A stretch of 64,000 bases of DNA from Serripes groenlandicus (GCA_031761405.1 JASEVX010000008.1:37454903-37518902), one strand, 5' to 3'. Positions 11,078 through 22,770 are shown, numbered from the stretch's first letter. Program-made: numbers and translations. The notes: generated from the sequence alone by a model not told the origin.

Positions 11078-12900
11078 ATGCATGAATACAACTGGCAAAC
11101 AGGGGACCTTTTGATCAGAATGCACGAACGAACACCGCATCGGAGGTGTAGTGGTAGAGCGTCCGCCTCGGGTGCGAAAGGTCGTCGGGTCATACCAAAG
11201 ACTTTAAGCATGGAAGTAATGGCTGTCCTCCTTGGCGCCCAGGGTTGCGGGGCTAGCATTACGACTGACAGACTGGCTGGTGTCGGGATTAATGGACCAG
11301 TAATCCTGGTAACTCACCCAGGAAACACCGTGATATATTTGGAAAAAATAATGTTGAAAGCGGGGTTAAATACCAACCAATCAAAGCTCGACGAACAGGG
11401 AAGCTTTTGATCAAAATGAACAAGCGAGAAGGGAAGCATTTGATCGGATAGAACAAGCAAACAGGGAACCTTTTGATCGGAATAAACAAGCAAACACGTA
11501 GCCTTTTGATCGGAATGATCAAGCGAACAGGTAAGCTTAAGATCAGAATGAACAAGCGAGCAGGGAAGCTTTTGATCAGAATGAACAAGCGAGCAGGGAA
11601 GCTTTATATCAGAATGAACCAGCGAGCAGGGAAGCTTTAGTTCGGAATGGACAAGCGAACAGTTAAAGCTTTAGTTCGGAATGAACAAGCGAACAGGTAA
11701 GCTTTAGTTCGGAATGAACAAGCAAACACTTAACAGGTAAGCTTTAGATCGAAATGAACAAGCGAACAGGTAAGCTTTAGATCGGAATGAACAAGGAAAT
11801 AGGTAAGCTTTAGATCGGAATGAACAAGCAAACAGGTAAGCTTTAGATCGGAAAGAAACAAGCGAACAGGTAAGCTTTAGATCGAAATGAACAAGCAAAC
11901 AGGGAAGCTTTTGATCGGAATGAATAAGCAAACAGGGAAGCCTTTGATCGGAATGAACAAACGAACAGGGAAGCTTTAGATCGGAATGAACAAGCGAACA
12001 GGTAATCTTTATATCGGAATGAACAAGTGAACATGTAAGCTTTAGATCGGAATGAACAAGCGAACAGGTACAAGCTTTTGATCGGAATGAACAAGCGAAC
12101 AGGTAAGCTTTAGATCGGAATGAACAAGCGAACATGTAAGCTTTAGATCGGAATGAACAAGAGAACAGGGAAACGTTAGATCGGAATGAACAAGAGAACA
12201 GGGAAGCTTTAGATCGGAATGAACAAGTGAACATTTAAGCTTTAGATCGGAATGAACAAGCGAACAGGTACAAGCTTTTGATCGGAATGAACAAGCGAAC
12301 AGTTAAAGCTTTAGTTCGGAATGAACAAGCGAACAGGTAAGCTTTAGTTCGGAATGAACAAGCAAACACTTAACAGGTAAGCTTTAGATCGAAATGAACA
12401 AGCGAACAGGTAAGCTTTAGATCGGAATGAACAAGCAAACAGGTAAGCTTTAGATCGGAATGAACAAGCAAACAGGTAAGCTTTAGATCGGAAAGAAACA
12501 GCGAACAGGTAAGCTTTAGATCGAAATGAACAAGCAAACAGGGAAGCTTTTGATCGGAATGAATAAGCAAACAGGGAAGCCTTTGATCGGAATGAACAAA
12601 CGAACAGGGAAGCTTTAGATCGGAATGAACAAGCGAACAGGTAATCTTTATATCGGAATGAACAAGTGAACATGTAAGCTTTAGATCGGAATGAACAAGC
12701 GAACAGGTACAAGCTTTTGATCGGAATGAACAAGCGAACAGGTAAGCTTTAGATCGGAATGAACAAGCGAACATGTAAGCTTTAGATCGGAATGAACAAG
12801 AGAACAGGGAAACGTTAGATCGGAATGAACAAGAGAACAGGGAAGCTTTAGATCGGAATGAACAAGCGAACAGGGAAGCTTTAGATCGGAATGCACAAAG
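11078..12900 (-). repeat. 33-bp minisatellite with a 640-bp higher-order repeat
   Basis: Unit AAGCTTTAGATCGGAATGAA + CAAGCGAACAGGT, 33 bp, mainly 11389-12900, with one diverged unit before the SINE at about 11083-11131. Blocks starting at 11661 and 12301 carry the same ordered variants (AGTTAAAGCTTTAGTTCGG, AAACACTTAACAGG, the 1-nt-longer GGTACAAGCTTTTG), so a 640-bp block was duplicated. Because 33 is divisible by 3, minus-strand frames of up to 203 codons run through it with an 11-residue repeat (FRSKAYLFACS). The extra-base units shift frame and flanks give no domain, so I do not call a gene. Confidence 0.88.
11137..11390 (+). mobile_element. SINE-1, full length, inserted in the edge of the 33-bp array
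   Basis: Head GGTGTAGTGGTAGAGCGTCC; body CATACCAAAGACTTTAAGCA, CTTGGCGCCCAGGGTTGCGG, GGCTGGTGTCGGGATTAATG and CTCACCCAGGAAACACCGTG; tail GTTGAAAGCGGGGTTAAATA and CCAATCAAAG. It is a useful reference copy of the family because no part of it is tandemly expanded. Array-like sequence lies on both sides (CGAACGAACAC left, CGACGAACAGG right). Confidence 0.87.
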
Positions 12901-13193
12901 GCGCAAAGTCCGGAATGTCGGTTTTCGTGTGACGTGGTTTAGAAATGTTTCGATGATAGGTTGTTTGGTAAAATGTTGCATGTTTACCCACGTTTTCGAG
13001 GAGATTAGATAAAGAAGCCGAATAAATATCGATAAATTAACTTATTTTGAACTTTAACGAATTTCCGAAGTCGTTGTCCTATTTGTACTGAAGTTGCAAA
13101 GGTTTTGCTTAAAATGTGTAAAATGTTAATATAGAATCACTATTCTTCGAATGTATATGAAGCAGAAGAGTTGAAGATCATACAAAACGAACG
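12901..13193. other. Single-copy stretch
   Basis: Nothing recognised. Confidence 0.45.
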
Positions 13194-13425
13194 TTTAACC
13201 CTTTCCCACATACAACGAATCCGCAGCAGACGACTTTGGAAGTATCTAGGCAAACACATAGAAACAGGTCTATAAATAAAGGTAAAATAACTGAAAAGAG
13301 TTGAAAACATTGTGGCAAACGGACAAATTGCTCGTTTTGAGCAATTTCTTTTTTTTGTCATAATGTTTTCAAAAGTCGTCTGCTGTAGAGGCGCCAGAAA
13401 GCGTATATATGTGGAAAAGGTTTAA
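13194..13425 (-). mobile_element. MITE-A, older subfamily, near full length
   Basis: TTAACCCTTTCCCACATACA to TATGTGGAAAAGGTTTAA with centre ATTGCTCGTTTTGAGCAATT. CCCACATA-type terminus. Confidence 0.82.
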
Positions 13426-13574
13426 AGTCGCGTTTAGCAGGATAAGTTTGTTCACTGAGTGAGTGACACACTATGGTATCTCAATATATGTTTAAAGTAG
13501 ACTTGCCATAGTATTGCACTCGACGGACGGAGTGTTCAACATTAAGTGTGACCGATTTGTTCAGTGCTCTTGTT

Positions 13575-13800
13575 CTTGACTAACGCATTCCTCCATACAA
13601 GAAATCTAAAGCGGACGACTTTCAACACATATAGATTAAAATGTTGAACTTCTTTAAAGAGAAATGTTTTAATATTGAAAAAAGTTGAACACATTGTGAC
13701 AAACGGATACATTTCTCTTTTTCAATTCTAGCATCATTTTCCATGTTTTTTCACCAAAACTAACAAACTAACTATAAGTTTTATAAACATCGTTGACTTC
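13575..13800 (-). mobile_element. MITE-A relic
   Basis: Degraded order of MITE-A landmarks: CCATACAAGAAATCTAAAGC, GGACGACTTTCAACAC, GAAAAAAGTTGAACACATTG. Both ends are lost. Confidence 0.45.
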
Positions 13801-13880
13801 GCGTGGTTACAGAGACATTGGTAAAACTCTTAATATACATGTGTTGTTTGTTGTATCACTTTTTATCTGTTAAACCATAT

Positions 13881-14125
13881 GAGCCATTCCAAGAGAAACC
13901 CAACATTGTGAACTCTGCGTAAAGTATCGATCCGGATCAGCATAAGCATGCCGCGCAGGCTAACGCAGATAGACAATTTTCGCCTCCTGTTGATTTTCTG
14001 TTTCAGGAATCATTACTCTTTACCGTTATCCACCTAAGACGGAATGTGTCGGCCCGGAGTAGCATGCGCGGCATGCTTAGACTAATCCGGGTCGATACTG
14101 GGTTGGTTTTCTCGAGTACCGGCTC
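13881..14125. mobile_element. MITE-B, full length
   Basis: Inverted ends GAGCCATTCCAAGAGAAACC and GGTTTTCTCGAGTACCGGCTC flank a GC-rich stem (GATCCGGATCAGC / CTAATCCGGGTCGAT) and the core CGCCTCCTGTTGATTTTCTG, TTTCAGGAATCATTACTC. The flanks are CATAT on both sides, consistent with insertion in an AT-rich target. Confidence 0.85.
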
Positions 14126-14718
14126 ATATATACCAGGTTTTGGTTGTAATAACGTAAATATGTTATCTTAGGAGAGAGAGAGTTATATAACGATGACTTC
14201 ATGCAAAACTGTTGTAACTACATTTTGTAACATGATGTAGTTACAGCCGTCTGGCATGAAGTCCATGATAAGTAGCTATTTTAGCTGTTTAATATTGTCA
14301 ATACAGTCCAACCTGTGTTTGAAGACCACCCATGGGAAGAGTACAAAGTGGTCTTTGTTCACAGATGGTCTTTAATTACAAGGACATCCACAAACCACTA
14401 TACGTGGAAGATAAAGTTTCAAAAACCATTAAAAAAAGCCAAAACATACAGGGCCGTTTATGCAGAAAATGAGTTATTGATAAATCAAAAGCTATGTTGC
14501 TATAGACAGGGAATTCCTATAGACAGGGAATTGCTAAACAAAGGTAGTCTTTAACATAGGTTTGACTATACTCATATCTGTAATTAATAGAATTTCTATT
14601 GTTTTTTTAAAACCAAAACGTAGCTTTGAACAATTTCGCATTTTCCAACAATGTTTTCGAAAGTCGATTGATTTTTTAAAGAGGTGCGTTAAGTCGGATG
14701 TTACAGGAAATCGGTTTA
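14126..14718. other. Single-copy stretch with decayed MITE-A pieces
   Basis: Contains a short GAGAGAGAG run near 14172, the small duplication ACAGGGAATTCCTATAG/ACAGGGAATTGCTAAAC near 14506-14540, and MITE-A-like debris at about 14620-14670. A 79-codon open frame at 14315 has no recognisable domain. Confidence 0.4.
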
Positions 14719-14949
14719 TTTAACCCTTTCCCTCATATAGACGCATTCTGACGCCACTGCAGCAGACAGCTTTTTGAAAACATAGTGACAAAAGAAGAAA
14801 TTGCACAGAACGTGCAATTTCTCCTTTTGCCACAATGTTTTCCACTTTTAGTCATAGGTTATCCTTTCAATTATAGAGATTTTCGTTTTTGTGACAAAAT
14901 ATGTTCAAAGTCGTCTGCTGCAGAATTGTCGTATGAGGGAAAGGGTTAA
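14719..14949 (+). mobile_element. MITE-A, complete, 231 bp
   Basis: TTAACCCTTTCCCTCATATA to TATGAGGGAAAGGGTTAA. The central hairpin ATTGCACAGAACGTGCAAT spans 14800-14818. Confidence 0.9.
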
Positions 14950-15239
14950 GGGGGAAAGATACCAGACGAATAAACGTGGGAGTAAGAGAGAAAAATCGTT
15001 TTTCGAAATGCCATTAGTGCTTCATAAAGTTAAAACAGGAAACATTCAGGGAGCTTCTTCGTTTTACCATTATCAACCGTAATTATTTTTCAACATAAAC
15101 TAAATCTGCAGCAGACGAACTTTAAATCATAAAGGCAACTTTTGGAATACCGTTGTAAAAGAACAATAATTAAATCATTGAAAAGAGAATAAAACAGTGT
15201 GAAAAAAAAGGCAAACATTTCTGTCCGCTTTCCAGAGTG

Positions 15240-15797
15240 TTTTAGTCCTTTTCCCCCAGATACAGACAACTCTGTGTAGCAGACGACTTATGAAAACAAT
15301 GTGGCAATGTGGCATTGTTTTCAAATCCATTCAGTCATTATATGTATGTTTATCTTGTAGGGATTTTACCTATTCAATCTATATGTTTTCCAAATCGTCT
15401 GCTGCAGATTTGTTATATGAGAGGGTTGAAAAACGTCTGCTGCAGATTTGTTATATGAGAGGGTTGGTTGAAAAACGTCTGCTGCAGATTCGTGAAAATG
15501 GGGTCTGGACGTGGGACAGGAATAATAAGAACGACCTGTACATAAACTCATATTTACTGCACAGCACTGCACTGTTCGAATAGCAGATCCGAACTTTTAT
15601 TAAATATATGTTTAACCCTCCCTTTCCCACTTACAACACATGTGCAGCAGACGACGTTAAAAACATTTATTCAAGATACGGACACTCTCTAGAAATGATG
15701 GTATAATTACTGAAAAAAGGTTGAAAATATTGTGTCAAAAGTAGAAATAGTCTGCTGCAGATGCGTCAGAGAGCGTCTACAACTGGGAAAGGGATAA
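15240..15797. mobile_element. Two older MITE-A copies, the first with its right end triplicated
   Basis: The first copy runs from about 15240, and its right end (CGTCTGCTGCAGATTTGTTA + TATGAGAGGGTTG) occurs three times in tandem between 15395 and 15495. The second is a minus-orientation copy, 15607-15797 (TTAACCCTCCCTTTCCCACT to ACTGGGAAAGGGATAA), internally deleted. Confidence 0.7.
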
Positions 15798-16307
15798 ATC
15801 TGTATACAAGTCCTATTTGAAATAGGGCTGACATTGAGGGTCTGCAGTATGACTCGTAACGGGTCGTCACTGTATGTACGTGAGAGAAATCATTTGTGCA
15901 TGACGCGGACTAAGTCTAAGTCTACAGAGGAATATTAACGGAACTAATCAGATATCGCGAAACAAGAATAGAATGCGTTTCCCCGCGAGACTTTGATTGT
16001 CGAATTCTCGCGCTTTGATCTAGAGAGGAAATTTTCATAACGCTTATCGATACGCGGTAAAAATAACGAATTTTCCTGGAATCTCACCCCGTATGATGTT
16101 GATCTTATAGAACTAGATCGGGTTATAAATCACTTCTGTTGACATACATGCGGCACTACACAGATACGACTGATTAATCGATACAAAAACTAGTTGTTGG
16201 TAGAATGTAAATTCGGTCATTTGAATTCTTTTTTAAATCTTCTTTTCGCTGTTCGCATTTATGCATCGATATGACTTTCCGTCTCTCGTGACTCAGTTAT
16301 GTTTAAC
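15798..16307. other. Single-copy stretch
   Basis: No repeat, RNA or coding signal recognised. Base composition is slightly less AT-rich than the surroundings. Confidence 0.45.
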
Positions 16308-16585
16308 TCCTTTCCCACATATAGACGCATTTGACGCGTTTGACGCGTTTGACGCGTTTGACGCATTTGTTGCAGACGACTTTTGAAAATATGATTCTTA
16401 TGATGAGTGATTTCTCCTTTGCGACACTGATTTAACCCTTTCCCTCATACGACAATTCTGCAGCAGAAGACCTAGAACATATTTTGTCAAAGAATAGAAA
16501 ATCTCTATATTTGAATGGATAACCTATGACTAAAAGTGGAAAACGTTGTTGCAAAAGGAGAAATTCATATACAAAACGGTATACA
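16308..16585. mobile_element. Two truncated MITE-A copies, one with a 9-bp microsatellite
   Basis: A + oriented left end (TTTCCCACATATAGACGCAT) has expanded its TTTGACGCG motif into about four tandem 9-bp units (16328-16370). A minus copy follows at 16434 (TTAACCCTTTCCCTCATACG) and stops near 16570 at GGCAAAAGGAGAAATT-like sequence. Confidence 0.75.
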
Positions 16586-16896
16586 TATACAAAATGGTAG
16601 ACATTTGTTATCATACTTATTCGGGAAACCTTTACTGGAATAATTTCCTAATATATATATAGAACTATTATTTCAATATCTTATTCTTTGCTCGCCGAAT
16701 AGTTCATTCTGCACGGCGAGGGTAAACAAAATCAAATAATAAATATCTAATTCGAAAGTAGTACTTCCCCGTTACATTAATTTCAGGTTGAGAGCAACGT
16801 CTGAATGTTTGTGGAGTTTGTGTCATGTTAGTGCATGTACATGTGTATAACTAAAATATCTAAACGACTGGCCTGTTTTCAGGGCGTAAAACGCAT
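16586..16896. other. AT-rich single-copy stretch
   Basis: Nothing recognised. Confidence 0.45.
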
Positions 16897-17055
16897 ATAA
16901 ACCCTTTCTCACATACAGCAAATCTGCAGCAGACGACTTTGAAAACATCTAGTAAATAATGTGAACAGAATATCTCCATAAATGAGAGTTTAGTTAGTAA
17001 ATAAAGTTGAAAATATTGTGACTAAAGGCGAAACTGCTCATAATCAGCAAGTTCG
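16897..17055 (-). mobile_element. MITE-A, older, truncated at the centre
   Basis: AACCCTTTCTCACATACAGC through GACGACTTTGAAAACATCTA to GGCGAAACTGCTCATAATCA; the distal arm is missing. Confidence 0.7.
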
Positions 17056-17138
17056 CCTTTTGTTAAGACACATCAGTGCGCAAGTACGCATGGCTTATGG
17101 CAAACGACTGACATTTAATGAGTTCATGAACAAAACCA

Positions 17139-17372
17139 TTTAACCCTTTTACACGTACAACACATATGCAGCAGACGACTAAAAAACACATTTAGGTAAA
17201 ATGATGAAATATCTCAAGGAATGAGAGTATATCTTTTGAGAGAGCTGAAAACATTGATGCAAAAGGAGAAATTGCTCATTATGAGCAATTTCTCCTTTTG
17301 CTGCAATGTTTTCAAAAGTCGTTCGCTGCAGGGTTGTGAAAAAGCGTCTCTCTGTAAGAAGGGACAAATTGC
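17139..17372 (-). mobile_element. MITE-A, older, near full length
   Basis: TTAACCCTTTTACACGTACA to GTCTCTCTGTAAGAAGGGA, with the well-kept central palindrome ATTGCTCATTATGAGCAAT. Confidence 0.75.
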
Positions 17373-18264
17373 CTAAGTGAATATGTTTGTCATTGCATTT
17401 ATTATAAAGATAACATTGAATACATCTTTCTATTTTCTCTTCTTTCTCATAGAAAGAATATGATGTCGATTATTAATCCCTTTGTTCCTTGTTTATATTG
17501 CATTTCAATTAAATTACGTTTAATTCAATTCAATTCAATTTGATTTGTCGGTGTATGTTGGACAATCATACAGCAGAGTTTATCAACATTGTGCCTTATA
17601 TGTTCTGAACTTCAGATGAAGGTCAGATGAGGGTCAGAACTGTTGTGGTAGTAATTGTTGAAAAAAAAGTCAATTGAAAAGTCATGAAAATGTACACAAT
17701 TTGGCTAACTGGGTATGTCTATATATATATACCCAGTAAAAATGAAGCATACATGATTACTGTTTAGATGTTTATTGTACTGGAAAGAGAAAGTATTACT
17801 CTAATTTTATCCCAGAATTATGCTTATAGTATTTCAAGACAACTTTTGAACAGTTTTAAACTTTGACTATACTATCTATAAGCTGGAGTCCAGCACATTT
17901 AAACGCCCCTGTCCGAGCAAATCCGATTTTGCATGTAAATAACCGGTCACTTGGATTAACGCAGAATTTGTTTCTTTTCAAATTTATTACTTTTGTTATC
18001 ATTTGTTGGGGTTATTACTCGACGAAGTCAGAAAGTGTGGCGTCTGCTTTATGTAAAACTGAACAGCTACATAAAAAGAATTGAACCGCGCCCTTTGATT
18101 TGGGGTCTTATTGCATATACGTAGTACAGGTAAGTTTCGATTTGTTGTCTTATTGCATCTGCAAACAGTGTATATAAGTCTGCCAATCCGTACAGTCTTA
18201 CCAGCTCCTTCACTTACCGTCTACATGGAATTCCACCTGAATGCACTTTTGACAACACAAACAA
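17373..18264. other. AT-rich single-copy stretch
   Basis: Contains a short palindrome at about 17708-17733 (CTGGGTATG...TATACCCAG) and a CAATT-repeat near 17520. Small open frames (for example 17863-18084) show nothing recognisable. Confidence 0.45.
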
Positions 18265-18447
18265 ATTTAGTTTTGATTAAACGTATTTATTTTACATCGA
18301 TTGCGAAACAAGCTTTCAGCTTCCTCGGAAATTAACCAATACTCGCGCCGCATGTGTGGAAAAAATCCCAAAGGCTCATAACGGGATTCGAACCCTTGGC
18401 CTTTGGTACGAGAGACTGACGCTCTACCACTGCACCACCGTGATCCA
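18265..18447 (-). mobile_element. SINE-4, minus strand
   Basis: Read on the minus strand: tRNA-like head ACGGTGGTGCAGTGGTAGAG, B-box-like GGGTTCGAATCCCG, then GCGGCGCGAGTATTGGTTAA and the tail GAAGCTGAAAGCTTGTTTCG + CAATCGATGTAAAATAAATA. The same tail recurs at 43590-43645. The head resembles SINE-1 but the body and tail differ. Confidence 0.75.
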
Positions 18448-18499
18448 CAAAAAGGTAAAAAGTGTGGCCCAAGTAGTTTTATGTTAATTTTAATGATCC

Positions 18500-20560
18500 C
18501 ATTACGGAGACACAATAAGAGTCCGTCATTCCCTCGTGAGCGGGATGTCGCAGGTTCGAACCATAGCCGGGGGACTTTAAAAACTGTAGTAATGGTATTC
18601 CATCCTCGGGGTCCAGGATTATGAGGTTGGCATAACGACTAACACGCTGGTGTTATGTTCAACTGGCCAGTAGAACTGTTAGCTTACTCAGGCATGACCG
18701 TAATATAACTGATCAACTGACCAGTAGTAATGTTAGCTTACTCAGGCATGACCGTAATATAACTGATCAACTAACCAGTAGTACTGTTAGCTTACTCAGG
18801 CATGACCGTAATATAACTGATCAACTGACCAGTAGTAATGTTAGCTTACTCAGGCATGACCGTAATATAACTGATCAACTGACCAGTAGTAATGTTAGCT
18901 TACTCAGGCATGACCGTAATATAACTGATCAACTAACCAGTAGTAATGTTAGCTTACTCAGGCATGACCGTAATATAACTGATCAACTGACCATGCAGTA
19001 GTACTGTTAGCTTACTCAGGCATGACCGTAATATAACTGATTAACTGACCAGTAGTACTGTTAGCTTACTCAGGCATGACCGTAATATAACTGATTAACT
19101 GACCAGTAGTAATGTTAGCTTACTCAGGCATGACCGTAATATAACTGATCAACTAACCAGTAGTACTGTTAGCTTACTCAGGCATGACCGTAATATAACT
19201 GATCAACTGACCATGCAGTAGTACTGTTAGCTTACTCAGGCATGACCGTAATATAACTGATCAACTGACCATGCAGTAGTACTGTTAGCTTACTCAGGCA
19301 TGACCGTAATATAACTGATCAACTGACCATGCAGTAGTACTGTTAGCTTACTCAGGCATGACCGTAATATAACTGATCAACTAACCAGTAGTAATGTTAG
19401 CTTACTCAGGCATGACCGTAATATAACTGATCAACTAACCAGTAGTACTGTTAGCTTACTCAGGCATGACCGTAATATAACTGATTAACTGACCAGTAGT
19501 ACTGTTAGCTTACTCGGGCATGACCGTAATATAACTGATCAACTAACCAGTAGTAATGTTAGCTTACTCAGGCATGACCGTAATATAACTGATCAACTAA
19601 CCAGTAGTACTGTTAGCTTACTCGGGCATGACCGTAATATAACTGATCAACTGACCAGTAGTAATGTTAGCTTACTCAGGCATGACCGTAATATAACTGA
19701 TCAACTGACCAGTAGTACTGTTAGCTTACTCAGGCATGACCGTAATATAACTGATCAACTAACCAGTAGTACTGTTAGCTTACTCAGGCATGACCGTAAT
19801 ATAACTGATCAACTGACCAGTATTACTGTTAGCTTACTCAGGCATGACCGTAATATAACTGATCAACTAACCAGTAGTACTGTTAGCTTACTCAGGCATG
19901 ACCGTAATATAACTGATTAACTGACCAGTAGTACTGTTAGCTTACTCAGGCATGACCGTAATATAACTGATTAACTGACCAGTAGTACTGTTAGCTTACT
20001 CAGGCATGACCGTAATATAACTGATCAACTAACCAGTAGTACTGTTAGCTTACTCAGGCATGACCGTAATATAACTGATCAACTAACCAGTAGTACTGTT
20101 AGCTTACTCGGGCATGACCGTAATATAACTGATCAACTGACCAGTAGTAATGTTAGCTTACTCAGGCATGACCGTAATATAACTGATCAACTAACCAGTA
20201 GTAATGTTAGCTTACTCAGGCATGACCGTAATATAACTGATTAACTGACCAGTAGTACTGTTAGCTTACTCAGGCATGACCGTAATATAACTGATTAACT
20301 GACCAGTATTACTGTTAGCTTACTCAGGCATGACCGTAATATAACTGATCAACTAACCAGTAGTACTGTTAGCTTACTCAGGCATGACCGTAATATAACT
20401 GATCAACTAACCAGTATTACTGTTAGCTTACTCAGGCATGACCGTAATATAACTGATCAACTGACCAGTAGTACTGTTAGCTTACTCAGGCATCGATCGC
20501 CGTACTATAACAGAACACTTGTTGAAAGCGGGCGGCGTTGAACACCATTTAGTCAATGGG
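18500..20560 (+). repeat. 54-bp satellite array inside SINE-1 (array A3), about 34 copies
   Basis: A degraded SINE-1 head (CAGGTTCGAACCATAGCC) and body (AAAAACTGTAGTAATGGTAT) lead in. From about 18661 the unit CCAGTAGTACTGTTAGCTTA + CTCAGGCATGACCGTAATAT + AACTGATCAACTGA repeats every 54 bp to about 20490; some units have a 4-bp insertion (CCATGCAGTAG). SINE-1 3' sequence (CGTACTATAACAGAAC, TTGTTGAAAGCGGGCGGCG) follows. This unit covers the 3' half of the SINE body, unlike A2. Confidence 0.92.
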
Positions 20561-20701
20561 TTTTCAGTTAGAAGTAATCTTCGAGCCTCCATCTGATGAC
20601 AGAAACGACTAGCTGCTTTACAAAGTCACGTTTGGCAAAGAAGTCACTTTCTTCCACTTGATTACTGGTGCGAGAAAGCCAGAAAACAAATCAATCAATC
20701 A
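20561..20701 (+). mobile_element. SINE-3-like fragment
   Basis: CCAATGGG-like TCAATGGGTTTTCAG, CTAGCTGCTTTACAAAGTCA and GGTGCGAGAAAGCCAGAAAA followed by CAAATCAATCAATCATT. Scrambled and partial. Confidence 0.5.
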
Positions 20702-21532
20702 TTATATATAAGTAACTGAGAATATAAATGAAACTGTTGTAAGCATGTGTGAAGTATGTTGTTGATACCGAGTTTAATATAAAGTGAGAAACAAGAGAGA
20801 AATATCTCCTTTTCCAAATTACGCATTCATATGTCGTTTGTTGCCATGGCATCTTTCAAAAGTCGTCTGTATGATTGAAATGGTACATATACGACAAATA
20901 TCATGACGACCTTAGTCCTGTGACCTCATTCGGTCGTTTAAGTTAACAACCGGTCTCTACTTTTAACGTGGAATTCCATTTGTTTTGTCATTTTCAATTT
21001 AGTTAGTCCTTTACCACATGTAGGCGCTTTCTAACGCCTCTGCGGCAGAGGACTTTTGAAAACATTGGGCCAAATTGAGAAATTGCTCAACACGAGCAAT
21101 TTCTCCATTTGCAAAAATGTTTTCAACTTTGTTTAATGAGAATACATACCTTCATTCAAAGAGATTTTCCATAGTTTTGACAAGATTATTTTGCAACCAC
21201 TGTCGACAACGCTTAACATGCCCTCTATTCTTGGTTATGTACCGTAACCTAAGTATCTATGTATAGTTTAAACAATACATTTTCGAAAGTGTCGATAAAC
21301 CTGCCCAAATGACGAAATCAGGACAACCGCAGAAAAGGGGCAATTTGGACTTGAGAACAAATCTATTCATAGTTTTATCTAGATGTTTGTCATAGTCGTC
21401 TGCTGCATAATTGTTTTATGTGCGAATGGGTTGAAATGGATTCTTATGGCAGACAACTATAATTATTCAAACACTAAAATCAATGACATAGACATTATAT
21501 TACAGCTTAAATCACCAGTAATCCTAGCTGAT
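20702..21532. other. Single-copy DNA with decayed MITE-A pieces
   Basis: MITE-A relics at about 20800-20880 and 20997-21190 (GTCCTTTACCACATGTAGGC, AATTGCTCAACACGAGCAAT) and a right-end relic near 21390-21430. The rest is unrecognised. Confidence 0.55.
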
Positions 21533-21758
21533 TTAACCCTTTCCCACTTACAGACGCATTTCGACGCATCTGCAGCAAACGACGTTTGAAAACATTGTGG
21601 CCAAAGGTGAACTTGCTCATGATGAGCAATTTTTCCCTTGGCCACAATGTTTTCAACTTTATTTAACAATTAAACTTTCTTTTATGGAGATTTTTCAGGT
21701 TTTTGTCACTATGTTTTCAAAGTCGTCTGCTAGAGATTTGTTGTATTATTAGGGTTAA
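21533..21758 (+). mobile_element. MITE-A, older subfamily, both TTAA ends kept
   Basis: TTAACCCTTTCCCACTTACA to GTATTATTAGGGTTAA, with centre TTGCTCATGATGAGCAA. CCCACTTA-type terminus. Confidence 0.85.
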
Positions 21759-22156
21759 TATTTATATTTATCTAGAGAGGTCAAAGACTTGTCCTTTATC
21801 CGTTATTGAAATCGTCATAGTCGCACAATTGTCGAAAAAGCAGGATTGACTTACTAAGAGGCCATAAGCCAACCCGTAAGAACCAGGCCCATTGACCCCA
21901 TTTTCTCCATGTAAACAACCGGTCAAGGGGCTTAGCCCGGATTGAACCAATTATAGCTACTTTTATCGTATTTCCGGTCCTTAATAAACGCGGTCCTATC
22001 AACAGTTTTCCCGTCACTCTTTGCGTGTATTTATATAAAGGAGCTTACCCTTTTTCAATAGCTTTTTTTTTATTCGCCTCGGATGATATTATTTAATCAA
22101 AATTTGTAGAATTGCATCGATTTTTCCCCCTTAAACTACGCCTGTAACGGGTAAGA
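21759..22156. other. Single-copy stretch
   Basis: Nothing recognised. Two short minus-strand frames around 21770-22017 overlap each other in different frames and show no domain. Confidence 0.4.
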
Positions 22157-22296
22157 TAAACCCTTTCCCACATACAACAAATCTGCAGCAGACGACTTTG
22201 AAAACATAGTGACAAAAACCTGAAATTTGTTTGACCTTTAGCCACAATGTTTTCAAAAGTCGCCTGCTTTGCGTCTGCAGGTGAGAAAAGGGTTAA
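22157..22296 (-). mobile_element. MITE-A, short deletion derivative, 140 bp
   Basis: AACCCTTTCCCACATACAAC, GACGACTTTGAAAACATAGT, then straight to GCCACAATGTTTTCAAAAGT and GTGAGAAAAGGGTTAA. Most of the interior is missing while both ends remain. Confidence 0.8.
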
Positions 22297-22770
22297 TACA
22301 CGATATGTATTTTTCCACTTACATTTTTGGTTTTCATCAGTTCGCGTATTGAAGCCTTTTTAAAAATTCGTACACTGATGAAGTCAGCATTTCACATATT
22401 GCATATTTCGCCATCAACAATGTATAACTTCTGCATAATTTTCATGTAAATCGTTGAATATATTCTGAGTACTAAGTAATTTATATTTGAACTTCATTGC
22501 AGCCGGCGATCTAGAAAAGACTGTGCGAAAAGGAGACTTGCTCAAAATAGGGAACATTTCTCAATTTCAAAATAATTTCGTTTCAAATCTGTATCAACAT
22601 AACCCTTTGAAAAGCCCAAATCTTATTTAACAATTTGCCTCACATTTTTTATTAACCACAAAGCTCTGAAATATATAATACCAGTTAAAAGGTAATTGTT
22701 TCCTTATCACCTTGTCACTTTTCGTTCATGTACATGTTTTTCACTTATGCTAATTTCACGGAAGGGGGAT
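22297..22770. other. AT-rich single-copy stretch
   Basis: Nothing recognised. Confidence 0.4.

Noticed and set aside
11704..12981. Minus-strand frames of 129-203 codons with an 11-residue repeat, considered as a repetitive secreted protein
   Set aside because: The unit length is in frame, but 1-nt-longer units shift the reading repeatedly and overlapping frames are equally open. The array lies next to a SINE with no gene context.
18403..18515. Coding stretch on the minus strand containing WCSGRASVSRTKGQGFESRYEP
   Set aside because: This peptide is the usual translation of a tRNA-like SINE head; it overlaps SINE-4 and is not a gene.
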